Origin: Bdellovibrio sp.
Lineage (GTDB): Bacteria > Bdellovibrionota > Bdellovibrionia > Bdellovibrionales > Bdellovibrionaceae
Direction of reading: 5' to 3'
DNA length: 16,045 nt
NCBI GenBank assembly: GCA_017745015.1
Contig: JAGIAF010000042.1
Span: 1-16,045 of the forward strand
In this document: one piece after another, positions 8,627-15,488 of the stretch
How the letters are laid out: each line of letters starts with the position of its first letter
Position numbering within the stretch: the first letter of the stretch is position 1
Made by a program: the position numbers and the translations under genes
The notes under the pieces: model-generated
Seen by the model: only the letters and a program-made list of their open reading frames with translations
Database searches by the model: none
Told to the model about the DNA's origin: nothing

Positions 8627-9342
8627 CGCGAGCCCGATTCTTTCAAGCATTTCTTTTGTAAGAAAATCGGGGCTCCGGAGGAACCCGACACCTTCACGAA
8701 GTCACCGACACTTTTGCCGAAAAAGAACTTCCCTTTTTGAATCTTTCCAACTGCTTTTGCAGTCTCATCTGGAGCTGAACGAGCTAAGCAAGTCTCCAGC
8801 AAAGTCCAACGTCTGCTCTGTTTAAGATCATCCGCTGTGGCATTTACCGGCGTCTTCGGCGGGGCCGCTTCATTTTCCAAAGCCTTCAATGCCATTTCAC
8901 TTTGACGTAACTCATCTTTGGTTTTTTCAATTTCCGCACGGACTCCATTGCGGTCGTCCGTCTGCTTGTTCAATTTCGAAAGCAGCGCCTGATATTTTTT
9001 TTGAACGGCTTGGTGCTTCTTTTGTATTTCGGCCAAATCCGCTTTTAAAAATTCTTGTTCTTTAACTAAAGACTCTTGCGCAATTTTTAAATCTTCGATC
9101 TGACGACGCTTGACGCGAATTTCACGTTCCGTGTCTTCCTTATTCTGTTCATATTCTTGAGCATATCGTTGAGCTGAAGCTTTTGCATCTTCAAGACGCT
9201 TGGCCTCTTCGTGTTCTTCTTTTTCGGCCTGAATCAAAGCACTTTCAGGATACACACCCGCAGAAATCTCGGCCACCGACGACCACGACAATAGCAATAC
9301 CAAACCTGAAATTGTCAGTCGCAGAATAGACCCAGATTGCAC
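8623..9342 (-). CDS. Secreted coiled-coil protein with C-terminal SH3-like domain
   Basis: Possible starts are TTG at 9345 and GTG at 9342; an in-frame TGA just upstream excludes anything longer. GTG is preferred because GAGG lies seven bases ahead of it but only four ahead of the TTG. A signal peptide (SILRLTISGLVLLLSWSSVA) precedes about 125 residues of Glu/Lys/Gln-rich heptad-like coiled coil (EKEEHEEAKRLEDAKA through QSEMALKALENEA). A Pro/Ala linker leads to a ~55-residue end with CLARSAPDETAKAVGKIQKG and GDFVKVSG, the layout of a bacterial SH3 domain (residues like R-S-x-P, then V-G-x-I-x-K-G). Such domains often bind peptidoglycan or peptides. It is the first gene of the envelope operon and overlaps the next by 4 bp. 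It may span the periplasm as an anchor or spacer; the function is not known. Confidence 0.75.
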   Translation of the reverse strand: MQSGSILRLTISGLVLLLSWSSVAEISAGVYPESALIQAEKEEHEEAKRLEDAKASAQRYAQEYEQNKEDTEREIRVKRRQIEDLKIAQESLVKEQEFLKADLAEIQKKHQAVQKKYQALLSKLNKQTDDRNGVRAEIEKTKDELRQSEMALKALENEAAPPKTPVNATADDLKQSRRWTLLETCLARSAPDETAKAVGKIQKGKFFFGKSVGDFVKVSGSSGAPIFLQKKCLKESGSR

Positions 9343-9711
9343 CAATACACCTCAACTTTCTCTATGTTAAATAGCTGTCAAAATAGGAGTTATCTAATTT
9401 GTAAAAACATTCGAATTTCTAGACAGAAGTGTTTTCCACAGAACAAGCACGAACAGGCCATTGATACCGATGCATTGCCGGGCTTTCGAAATCGCCAATT
9501 ACTTTGGCAACTTATGAGATAACGGTTTAGCGAGCAGTTTCATAAAAAGGACCTTCGTCGTGCGGTAAACCTCACTGTTACCGAGAGGAGCCATTTAGGG
9601 CACCCGCAAAAGTCCTATACACCCTAATTCAGTTAAAACGATTTTTACTGCATTTGGCGCCTGGAACGAAACTCGCATTATCCCCTGCAAACCCTTAAAA
9701 GGACTCGCTTT
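9343..9711. other. Divergent intergenic region (~370 bp) between envelope operon and kinase-like pair
   Basis: No credible gene lies here; short open frames on either strand lack coding character. It must hold the promoters of both divergent units. A TTGACA (minus strand, 9381-9376) could be a -35 for the operon, but no good -10 sits at the right distance. On the plus side AAAAGGA at about 9697-9703 is a good ribosome-binding site for the ATG at 9712. Small hairpins occur at 9494-9508 (GCCAA/TTGGC) and 9563-9583 (CGGTAA/TTACCG), and a larger nested pairing is possible at 9548-9616. Confidence 0.5.
9548..9616 (+). promoter_or_regulatory. Possible structured RNA leader upstream of the kinase-like gene
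   Basis: AGGAC (9548-9552) can pair with GTCCT (9612-9616). Inside it TGCGG (9561-9565) can pair with CCGCA (9604-9608), and within that CCTC (9570-9573) with GAGG (9585-9588) and GCC with GGC around 9590-9601. An alternative hairpin CGGTAA/TTACCG (9563-9583) excludes the TGCGG pairing, so two states are conceivable. It does not match a riboswitch class I know. It ends 95 bp before the ATG. These are short stems found by eye and could be chance. Confidence 0.2.
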
Positions 9712-11082
9712 ATGAAAAAGAGGATCTCGTTCGCTTTGACGACATTGATGACGATGAACGCTATGGCAGCAATGAACATCAGTACTGCCCGTGGAGAGAA
9801 AACAACGACTTTTAAGAGTCCCCATGGCAGAACAGAAGTTTGCATCATCCCACAAAAGCTATTCCCTAAAGGATTTTCGAAGGGTGACCTGGAAGACGAA
9901 GCAAAGCTTTGCGAGATCGATTTCTATGCAAACAACGTGATCTGTGCAAAACAAAACTCTACTAATCCAGGTCTTCTGATCGGCGATCTTATTGATGGCC
10001 TGACAAAAGATCAAGCAGAAGCAAAACTTTGCGAAGGACCTCGTGACGCCTTCAAAACTGAAGCAAAATTCAAACAAAGTATCAGCTGCTCTTATACACC
10101 TTCTATTTTAGCTTACTATCAGTTCTCGCGAATGCTCGATGCTGGCAATGTTCCTGCTGCTGTCATTAGAACTATGGATACTCAAGAACACTCAAAGCAC
10201 ACAGCCCTTGCACTTTCTTATAAAAGTCTTGAGCCAACGATGCGCTCAACATGGGGCTCGTTTTCCAAAGCTCACGCAAACGGCACAAACACAGCTATCT
10301 TTGATTCCACCGGACAGTTTGTCTATGGCAGCCTTGTGGATAACGTCAAGAAAGAAGAACGCTATACTGAAGTCAGTGGTCGTGGTTCCTACGACACTCG
10401 CTATCAACGCTTCTTGCAACAACCTCCATTCTTGCGTGTAGCAAACGGCAACTCAGTTGAGGTTATCGCTGGTGGGAACACTCTGGAAAAAGTAGCCCAA
10501 ACGGTTGTACAAATGAAAGACGTCAGCGACATGATCCTGTTGGATACTTTGTTCTCACAAGACGACCGTATCGGCAACATCCACTATAAATATGCTTGGT
10601 ACTTCGTTGATGATAAAGGCAAAGTAAACTCTAAAAAGTCTAAAGCTGAAATCAAAGAAGGTAAGCTTGTAGTTCCTGCTGAAGAAACTGCGAAGTATGC
10701 ATCTGGCGTCCTAGTTCGCCAAATGATCATGAAAGACAACGACTGCGGTGTTGATGTAACTAAACGTTCAAACATGATGCGCAAGATCTCCGCGATTGAG
10801 CAAGTTCGTCACATGAGCGCAAAAACTTATGCTCGCTTGATGTCGTTCGCGAAGATCGCAAAAACTCCAGATGTTGAATCTTATATGCAACGCGAATTGC
10901 TATTTACATCAGCGGATCTTAAAGGCCCTGGTCCAAGCTTCCAAAACAATTTAGACCGCGCAGTAAAAGTATTAACTGAAAACTGCCAAAAAGGCCTTTT
11001 GAAGCTCGATTTGAATATTGAAGACTACGCTCCAGGTGCTACGAAAACGACAGTGGCTTGTGATGGTTCAGAAGTAAAATAA
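9712..11082 (+). CDS. Secreted protein with FAM20/HipA-like kinase-fold signatures
   Basis: This encodes 456 residues with a signal peptide (MKKRISFALTTLMTMNAMA). The central part carries kinase-like motifs of the FAM20/HipA/PI-kinase type: a candidate beta3 Lys around KTEAKFKQ (115-122), a helix SILAYYQFSRMLDAGNVPAAV (131-151) resembling the alphaC region E-x-A-A-Y-x-L-x-R-x-L-G-x-x-V-P, then ILLDTLFSQDDRIGN (275-289) matching the catalytic-loop form D-x-L-x-x-x-x-D-R-x-x-N, and KDNDCGVD (341-348) as a possible metal-binding DxG equivalent. Ten Cys suggest oxidative folding outside the cytoplasm. About 100 N-terminal residues are of unknown type. It forms a unit with the next gene 20 bp downstream, which is also secreted and kinase-like. 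Whether it is active, and on what substrate, cannot be told; the fold assignment itself is by motif and tentative. Confidence 0.7.
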   Translation: MKKRISFALTTLMTMNAMAAMNISTARGEKTTTFKSPHGRTEVCIIPQKLFPKGFSKGDLEDEAKLCEIDFYANNVICAKQNSTNPGLLIGDLIDGLTKDQAEAKLCEGPRDAFKTEAKFKQSISCSYTPSILAYYQFSRMLDAGNVPAAVIRTMDTQEHSKHTALALSYKSLEPTMRSTWGSFSKAHANGTNTAIFDSTGQFVYGSLVDNVKKEERYTEVSGRGSYDTRYQRFLQQPPFLRVANGNSVEVIAGGNTLEKVAQTVVQMKDVSDMILLDTLFSQDDRIGNIHYKYAWYFVDDKGKVNSKKSKAEIKEGKLVVPAEETAKYASGVLVRQMIMKDNDCGVDVTKRSNMMRKISAIEQVRHMSAKTYARLMSFAKIAKTPDVESYMQRELLFTSADLKGPGPSFQNNLDRAVKVLTENCQKGLLKLDLNIEDYAPGATKTTVACDGSEVK

Positions 11083-11102
11083 CTTTTTAAAAGACGGACA
11101 GG

Positions 11103-12215
11103 ATGAAAGTATTTAAGGCTTTAATTCTATTGTTAGCATTTTGCAGCCAGGTCCACGCGGAGCTGTGCCAAAACGCTTTTCTTGAAGCCAATCCTATGGA
11201 AACCCTGTCTCAGTCCATTCGCAGTAATCCAGCTAAATTCTTCTCATTTCTGAGTAGCTTTACTAAAGTAAATCCAGAACTGTCTCCCCTTCTTAAATAT
11301 CAAGGCTGGATCAGTGGTGACTCTCATCCTGGCCAATGGAGCTTCGTCCCTAACGAGGGCAAATTTATCTATACTATGATCGACTTCGACATGGCTGGAA
11401 AAGGTCCGTTGCTTCTCGATTTCATGCAGTACACGCTGAACATCGAAGCTATCATCCAGCAAAGTCCAAAATCGGAGAATAAAATCCGTATCAAAGAATT
11501 GCTTGATGCCTACTTACAAGGCCTGCGTGGCGGAAGACCAACGCCTCCGGAATGGGCTAGCAAAATTCTGCAAAAAGATGACGTTTCTTTCCTAAAGAAG
11601 GAGCAAAAGTACTATCGCAACAAAGTCACTCTCGAAAACAAACTGGAAGTCGATCAAGACTTTGAACGCCTCTCAGATACTTCACTTACCCAAGAGATCA
11701 GCTTCAACCTGAACTCCTTAGGTTATTTCCGAAACTACGACGTCGTGGATGTCGTACAAAAAAAGATTGAACGTGGTGGCAGCGCTGGCCAGAAGCGCTA
11801 TTGGGTCTTAGTTCGCGAACACTCAAATGCAAGCATTATCAGAATTTTTGAACTAAAAGAAAAACAAACGGGCTTTTTACCAGAGGCTCAGTCTTCAACT
11901 GAGGCAATGTATTCTATTTTCTGGGGCAACAGCCACCCCGCTTATGCTGAGCTTCGCCTGCGCAATCAAGATTTTGAGATCCGTCCAAAGAAAGTCTCCC
12001 TCGATGAGGCAGATATTCCCTATAAGTTGAAAAAGGACAGCGACTGGCAATACCTAAAAGAAAAAGCACTTTATGATCTGAGCTTGCTCGGGAAAGCTCA
12101 GTCTTCTCAACAAGGAGCGGCAGAGCTCGCTACTATGATCGGCAATAATTATGATCAAGTGGCAAAACTCACGAAGCTCTTTAGCCAACAATATCTATCA
12201 ACGCTGCAAAAGTAA
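11103..12215 (+). CDS. Secreted DUF2252-family protein (kinase-like fold)
   Basis: This encodes 370 residues with a signal peptide (MKVFKALILLLAFCSQVHA). Family DUF2252 is recognised from SNPAKFFSFLSSF (family: P-F-x-F-F-R-G), GWISGDSHPGQWSF (71-81; family G-D-x-H-x-x-N-F), MIDFDMAGKGPLLLDFMQYT (92-111; family D-F-D-x-x-x-x-G-P-x-x-W-D-x-x-R), GGSAGQKRYWVLVRE (225-239; family G-S-x-G-x-x-R-Y) and FELKEKQTG (249-257; family V-K-E-A). The family shares aminoglycoside-kinase-like motifs; D73, H75 and D94/D96 are present, but the Asn after the His is Gln78. Most family members I know of are cytosolic, so the signal peptide is unusual. The C-terminal helices (DQVAKLTKLFSQQY) match the family's end. 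Substrate unknown. It is probably co-transcribed with the preceding kinase-like gene. Confidence 0.8.
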   Translation: MKVFKALILLLAFCSQVHAELCQNAFLEANPMETLSQSIRSNPAKFFSFLSSFTKVNPELSPLLKYQGWISGDSHPGQWSFVPNEGKFIYTMIDFDMAGKGPLLLDFMQYTLNIEAIIQQSPKSENKIRIKELLDAYLQGLRGGRPTPPEWASKILQKDDVSFLKKEQKYYRNKVTLENKLEVDQDFERLSDTSLTQEISFNLNSLGYFRNYDVVDVVQKKIERGGSAGQKRYWVLVREHSNASIIRIFELKEKQTGFLPEAQSSTEAMYSIFWGNSHPAYAELRLRNQDFEIRPKKVSLDEADIPYKLKKDSDWQYLKEKALYDLSLLGKAQSSQQGAAELATMIGNNYDQVAKLTKLFSQQYLSTLQK

Positions 12216-12232
12216 GAATTTACTTGCTGAAG

Positions 12233-12721
12233 CTACCGATTTCTATTCTTGAGGCGAACATACATAGTTTTAGAAACTTGTGCGATAGCCTCTCCATCTT
12301 GATCAAACACTGTGACGGGCAAGTCGAAAATGTATTTCTGACCCTCCTTGGTATTCTCCTTAATTTGAGCTAAAAGCTGATCATCGATTTTAAATTCTGC
12401 TATCAGGTGCGTTTTGCCAGGCTTCACAAAGTCGATCTTAGCGCCCTTATCCCAAACTACATATTCAGTTCCCAAGTTATTAAGCAACAGATACATAAAA
12501 TGAGGATCGGTCATCGAATAGATCGAACCTCCGAACTGGGTACCCACATAGTTACGGTTATAAAATCTAAGCTTCAGTTTAACTCGCAAATAGCGACGAT
12601 CCTTCGAGATCTCTTCAACCTGAATACCCGCGCCAAAATAAGGTGGATACAAATTAAAAAATAAACGCATCACAAACGTTGGCGATCTTTCAGCAATAAA
12701 ACGTAAAAACTTAACGATCAT
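12233..12721 (-). CDS. DUF4442 hotdog-fold protein (thioesterase-like)
   Basis: This encodes 162 residues. The sequence has the DUF4442 pattern: NLYPPYFGAGIQVEEIS (23-39), LKLRFYNRNYVGTQFGGSIYSMTDP (49-73), VVWDKGAKIDFVKPGK (88-103), then a C-terminal strand pair DLPVTVFDQDGEAIAQVSKTMYVR. The family adopts the hotdog fold of acyl-CoA/ACP thioesterases; the NRNYVGTQFGG helix start corresponds to the active-site region, though the substrate of DUF4442 proteins is not established. No signal peptide, so cytosolic. GGAG six bases before the ATG supports the start. It converges on the DUF2252 gene with only 17 bp between stops and diverges from the peroxiredoxin-like gene across a symmetric promoter region. 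Confidence 0.85.
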   Translation of the reverse strand: MIVKFLRFIAERSPTFVMRLFFNLYPPYFGAGIQVEEISKDRRYLRVKLKLRFYNRNYVGTQFGGSIYSMTDPHFMYLLLNNLGTEYVVWDKGAKIDFVKPGKTHLIAEFKIDDQLLAQIKENTKEGQKYIFDLPVTVFDQDGEAIAQVSKTMYVRLKNRNR

Positions 12722-12755
12722 TCAGTACTCCGCTGTTCCGTTTCTGTAGAGGTCT

Positions 12756-12804
12756 TTGATAATAATAAGCCTTAAAGTATACTTTAAGGTAGATCTCGAC
12801 CCAA
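12756..12804. promoter_or_regulatory. Symmetric divergent promoter on a perfect 20-bp palindrome
   Basis: CCTTAAAGTATACTTTAAGG at 12770-12789 is a perfect 20-bp palindrome. Its centre contains TATACT on both strands (plus 12778-12783; minus 12781-12776). On the plus strand TTGATA (12756-12761) lies 16 bp upstream of TATACT, a good sigma70-type pair reading toward the peroxiredoxin-like gene. On the minus strand TTGGGT (12804-12799) lies 17 bp upstream of the mirrored TATACT, a weaker pair reading toward the DUF4442 gene. The palindrome could also be the operator of a dimeric regulator that would shut both directions at once. Confidence 0.55.
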
Positions 12805-12866
12805 ATAGGTCTGGAAAATCCAAATAAGAAGATGACAGCTAAGGCGTATGAATTAACATAAAGTCT

Positions 12867-13433
12867 ATGGCTTCGGTTGTGAATGACAATTCAATTCAAG
12901 TTGATATAGGCGAACTCAAAATGTGCACCGTCTTGAATGAGACGGGGGCGGCAATCCCTCTTCGCTCACTGTGGGAAAAACAACCTGCAATCTTCATCTT
13001 TCTTCGTCATTTTGGCTGCGATGCTTGTCGCCGTCATGCTTTAGAAGTCTGGGACAATCGCGCGAAGTATGAACAAAAAGGGGCCCGCTTGCATTTTATT
13101 GGCAACGGCAACCCTGAATGCATGGTCGACTTTAAAAAGACTTATAATCTGCAAGAGGCTTCATTCTTTACAGATCCCTCGCAAAAATCGTTCAAGGCGG
13201 CTGGCTTTAAGAGAGGCTTTTGGATTGATCCGGGTACAATGCACACCCGCCAAGAATTTCTCTATAAAGCTTTAAAGTTCACGAGCTCCAGAGAAAATGC
13301 CAAGTATGGAAATGTATGGCAGCTTGGTGGCGTCTTAGTCATTAAACCTGGTGGCGTTCCAGCCTATCAATTTACGAGCCTGACAATGGGGCACTTCCCA
13401 CCGGTAAAAGACATTTCTTTGATTTCAGGATAA
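12867..13433 (+). CDS. Peroxiredoxin-like (AhpC/TSA-type) protein
   Basis: This encodes 188 residues of thioredoxin fold. IFIFLRHFGCDACRRHA (42-58) is the hallmark of the AhpC/TSA_2 (PRXL2/FAM213-like) group, with a CxxC at C51 and C54 in place of the T-x-x-C of classical peroxiredoxins. It continues with RLHFIGNGNPE (75-85), the predicted FFTDPSQKSFKAAGF helix and GNVWQLGGVLVIKPGG (~148-163) typical of the family. It probably acts in thiol-dependent peroxide or redox defence in the cytosol; no signal peptide. The ribosome-binding site before this ATG is weak; Met19 (MCTVLNETG) is an alternative start nearer the conserved fold. It is expressed from the palindromic divergent promoter about 80 bp upstream. 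Confidence 0.85.
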   Translation: MASVVNDNSIQVDIGELKMCTVLNETGAAIPLRSLWEKQPAIFIFLRHFGCDACRRHALEVWDNRAKYEQKGARLHFIGNGNPECMVDFKKTYNLQEASFFTDPSQKSFKAAGFKRGFWIDPGTMHTRQEFLYKALKFTSSRENAKYGNVWQLGGVLVIKPGGVPAYQFTSLTMGHFPPVKDISLISG

Positions 13434-13486
13434 GAGTCCTTCAATTTTAAACTTGCGACCTCACCGCTCTTCAATAAACTGGTCCT

Positions 13487-14047
13487 ATGAAGACTATCTA
13501 TTATGGCGCAAGTAGTTTGAATGGATTTATCGCTGACGAAAACAACTCGCTAGATTGGTTGTTCCAATTTAGTGGCGAGCCACCCGACTTTGATTCTTTC
13601 ATCAGTAAGGTTGGCGCTATTGCAATGGGATCAACGACCTACCAATGGATATATGACCATCAAATAGCCCACAAGCCTGGACAACTGGAACCTTGGCCTT
13701 ATCAAGCACCTTGCTGGGTCTTTACCACTCGAGAACTACCGCAAATTCCAAACGCTGAAATCAATTTTGTAAAGGGTGACGTGAAGCCCGTTCATGACAA
13801 GATGACTCAAGCTGCTAAAGGGAAAAACATCTGGGTTATGGGTGGCGGCGAACTTGCGGGTCAATTTTATGATGCCAAATTGCTCAATGAAATTGTCTGG
13901 CAATTGGCGCCTTTAACCCTCAAGGGAGGGGCCCCGGTTTTTCCCAGAACAACGAACCCTCCTTTAAAGCTAATTACAGTTAACAAAGCAGCTGCGCCAT
14001 TCGTAGAACTTCGCTATGAAGTTGCATATACTCAGCACAACAAATGA
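13487..14047 (+). CDS. RibD C-terminal / dihydrofolate-reductase-family protein
   Basis: This encodes 186 residues, the usual length of stand-alone RibD_C-type reductases. It starts MKTIYYGASSLNGFIADENN, the family's first strand and S-L-D-G-x-I-A loop, followed by LDWLF. Then come AIAMGSTTYQWI (45-56; G-R-x-T-Y-E in relatives), VFTTRELP, NIWVMGGGELAGQF (114-127; the NADPH-binding G-G-G segment) and PLTLKGGAPVFP. A reductase using NAD(P)H is expected, but substrate specificity is not predictable and these proteins are not true folate enzymes by default. The end overlaps the next gene by ATGA, indicating coupled translation. No strong ribosome-binding site precedes the ATG; the gene lies 53 bp after the peroxiredoxin-like gene without a terminator, so may be co-transcribed with it. 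Confidence 0.85.
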   Translation: MKTIYYGASSLNGFIADENNSLDWLFQFSGEPPDFDSFISKVGAIAMGSTTYQWIYDHQIAHKPGQLEPWPYQAPCWVFTTRELPQIPNAEINFVKGDVKPVHDKMTQAAKGKNIWVMGGGELAGQFYDAKLLNEIVWQLAPLTLKGGAPVFPRTTNPPLKLITVNKAAAPFVELRYEVAYTQHNK

Positions 14048-14790
14048 AACAACTGCTTTTAATATCATTCATTTTTTTGACACTTCCTCATTCAGCTTTT
14101 GCGGAAGATAAAACTGAAATTCGCGCGGCAATTCCTGCGGGCCTTGCACCGCCACTCTTATTTGAAAAAAGTGGAAACAAACTTGAAGGCTTGATTGTCG
14201 ATTACATCAACGCTCTAGCGGAGGCAATGGGCCGCAAAGCCAACTTCAGTATCGTCACTCGCTATCGCTTGGATGGATATTTACTCAAAGGCCAAATGGA
14301 TGTGCTTTGCTATACGAGCACTCTGTGGGCAAGCAATGCAGACAAGCTGGATTTCTCAAAAACGCTTTTTACAAAACGAGAAATCATCGTCGGCCCTTCA
14401 CCGATGCCCAAGAAAGTAAGTGGTCTACAGGGTAAGACTATTGGTGCCATGCTTCAATATGTGTACCCCCATTTAGATCCCTACTTTGAGTCAGGAAAGA
14501 TCAAACGCGAAGACAGTGTCAGCGAACAAGCCAACCTCAAAAAACTTTTGAGCGGTCGAATTCACTATGTCGTCACCGATCAAATTTTTCTCGATTACTT
14601 CCGGCTTGAAAATCCGACGATCACCAAAGGTCGCGAAGGACTTTTCCTCCAAGACTATCCCATTTCTTGCTCCATCAGTCGCCAGGGTCGCGTCAAAAGG
14701 AAAGACCTCAATAAAGCCATTGATGAAATTAAAAGTTCTGGAAAGCTGCATGCTTTATTTAAAAAGTATGGCAGTTCCTATCTTGAATAA
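14044..14790 (+). CDS. Periplasmic solute-binding-like protein (SBP_bac_3 type)
   Basis: This encodes 248 residues. The signal peptide MKQLLLISFIFLTLPHSAFA ends at AFA before EDK. The fold pattern of family 3 extracellular solute-binding proteins is visible: IRAAIPAGLAPPLLF, KLEGLIVDYINALAEAMG (46-63), a segment ending DKLDFSKTLFTKREIIVG (100-117), the hinge KVSGLQGKTIGAMLQY (124-139), a second lobe with LKKLLSGRIHYVVTDQIF, and a C-terminal helix LNKAIDEIKSSGKLHALFKKYG. The T-x-E-R motif that usually holds the ligand carboxylate before the D-F-S is absent (ASNADK), so an ordinary amino-acid ligand is doubtful. No transporter permease or ATPase is next to it; it may be an orphan receptor. Translation is coupled to the reductase gene by a 4-bp overlap. 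Confidence 0.85.
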   Translation: MKQLLLISFIFLTLPHSAFAEDKTEIRAAIPAGLAPPLLFEKSGNKLEGLIVDYINALAEAMGRKANFSIVTRYRLDGYLLKGQMDVLCYTSTLWASNADKLDFSKTLFTKREIIVGPSPMPKKVSGLQGKTIGAMLQYVYPHLDPYFESGKIKREDSVSEQANLKKLLSGRIHYVVTDQIFLDYFRLENPTITKGREGLFLQDYPISCSISRQGRVKRKDLNKAIDEIKSSGKLHALFKKYGSSYLE

Positions 14791-15398
14791 TCTGTTTTCT
14801 TTTTCGCCAGTTTCAAATCCTTCACAAGCTCTTGTCTCATTTTTGCTGACTGCTCGCGACTGATGCTTCTCAGAATGGCAGAAGGGTGCCACGAGATGAT
14901 CACCCTGGCCCCGCCTTCAAGTTCGTCCAAGATCTCCCCTCGTTCTTTGGATATTACTAAAGTTCTTCCAAGAACAGACCTAGCAGCGGTCAGGCCCAGG
15001 GCCACGATGATCTTGGGCCGAACGACTGCCAATTCCTTTTCTAACCATGGATGACATGCTTTTACTTCCGCCGCATTTGGCCTATCGTGCAGCCTTCGCT
15101 TTCCCCCACCCGAGATATGATGTTTAAAATGTTTTACCGCATTGGTAAGATAAACCTCATCTTCACGGATCCCAGCTTCTTCGAGACAATGTTTCAGCAC
15201 ACCTCCAGCCGGTCCAACAAATGGCACACCCGCGAGATCCTCTGCATTTCCTGGTTGTTCGCCGACGATCATGATTTTCGCACTTGTATTGCCGCTTCCG
15301 AAAACGACCTGGGTTGCATGCCTATATAAGTCACAATTCCGGCATCTCTCAGCGGCAACTTCGATCGCTTTAATCTTTTTATCTTTTGTGGAAGACAT
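14778..15398 (-). CDS. udgX: UdgX-type uracil-DNA glycosylase
   Basis: This encodes 206 residues of the iron-sulphur uracil-DNA glycosylase superfamily. CRNC (19-22) provides the first two cluster Cys, and C115 (ACHPWL) a third. Motif A is GEQPGNAEDLAGVPFVGPAG (46-65). NAVKHFKHH (86-94) carries His where type-4 enzymes have a cluster Cys (VKC). KRRLH (100-104) matches the KRRIH loop of UdgX, whose His (H109 in Mycobacterium smegmatis UdgX) forms a covalent bond with the site left after uracil excision; H104 is the equivalent. WHPSAILR (170-177) is the second active-site motif. Thus it should excise uracil and become linked to DNA, acting in repair or damage tolerance. Four extra residues (SGGG) precede the loop compared with my memory of the family. 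The 3' end overlaps the convergent binding-protein gene by 13 bp. Confidence 0.9.
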   Translation of the reverse strand: MSSTKDKKIKAIEVAAERCRNCDLYRHATQVVFGSGNTSAKIMIVGEQPGNAEDLAGVPFVGPAGGVLKHCLEEAGIREDEVYLTNAVKHFKHHISGGGKRRLHDRPNAAEVKACHPWLEKELAVVRPKIIVALGLTAARSVLGRTLVISKERGEILDELEGGARVIISWHPSAILRSISREQSAKMRQELVKDLKLAKKKTDYSR

Positions 15399-15488
15399 CG
15401 CCTATTCTCACAAGAATTCTTCATCGTGGCCAAAATGTATTCTAAAACACAGGTTGGCTCTCCTCTCTTGACTCACTAAACTTTTCCT

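Noticed and set aside
9376..9381. Perfect -35 TTGACA on the minus strand before the envelope operon
   Set aside because: No acceptable -10 hexamer is found 16-18 bp downstream, so it is not called as a promoter.
9548..9616. Possible c-di-GMP (GEMM) riboswitch, as abundant RNAs of this type are known in Bdellovibrio
   Set aside because: The conserved GEMM core elements are not present in the needed order; only a generic fold can be drawn.
12216..12232. Bidirectional terminator between the convergent DUF2252 and DUF4442 genes
   Set aside because: Only 17 bp separate the stops, and no hairpin with a T-run is visible.
12407..12664. 85-codon plus-strand open frame inside the DUF4442 gene
   Set aside because: It is antisense to a clearly recognised family protein and has no features of its own.
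15412..15421. AAGAATTCTT palindrome upstream of the UdgX gene as an SOS or other operator
   Set aside because: A 10-bp AT-rich palindrome is easily chance, and it does not resemble the LexA boxes I know.
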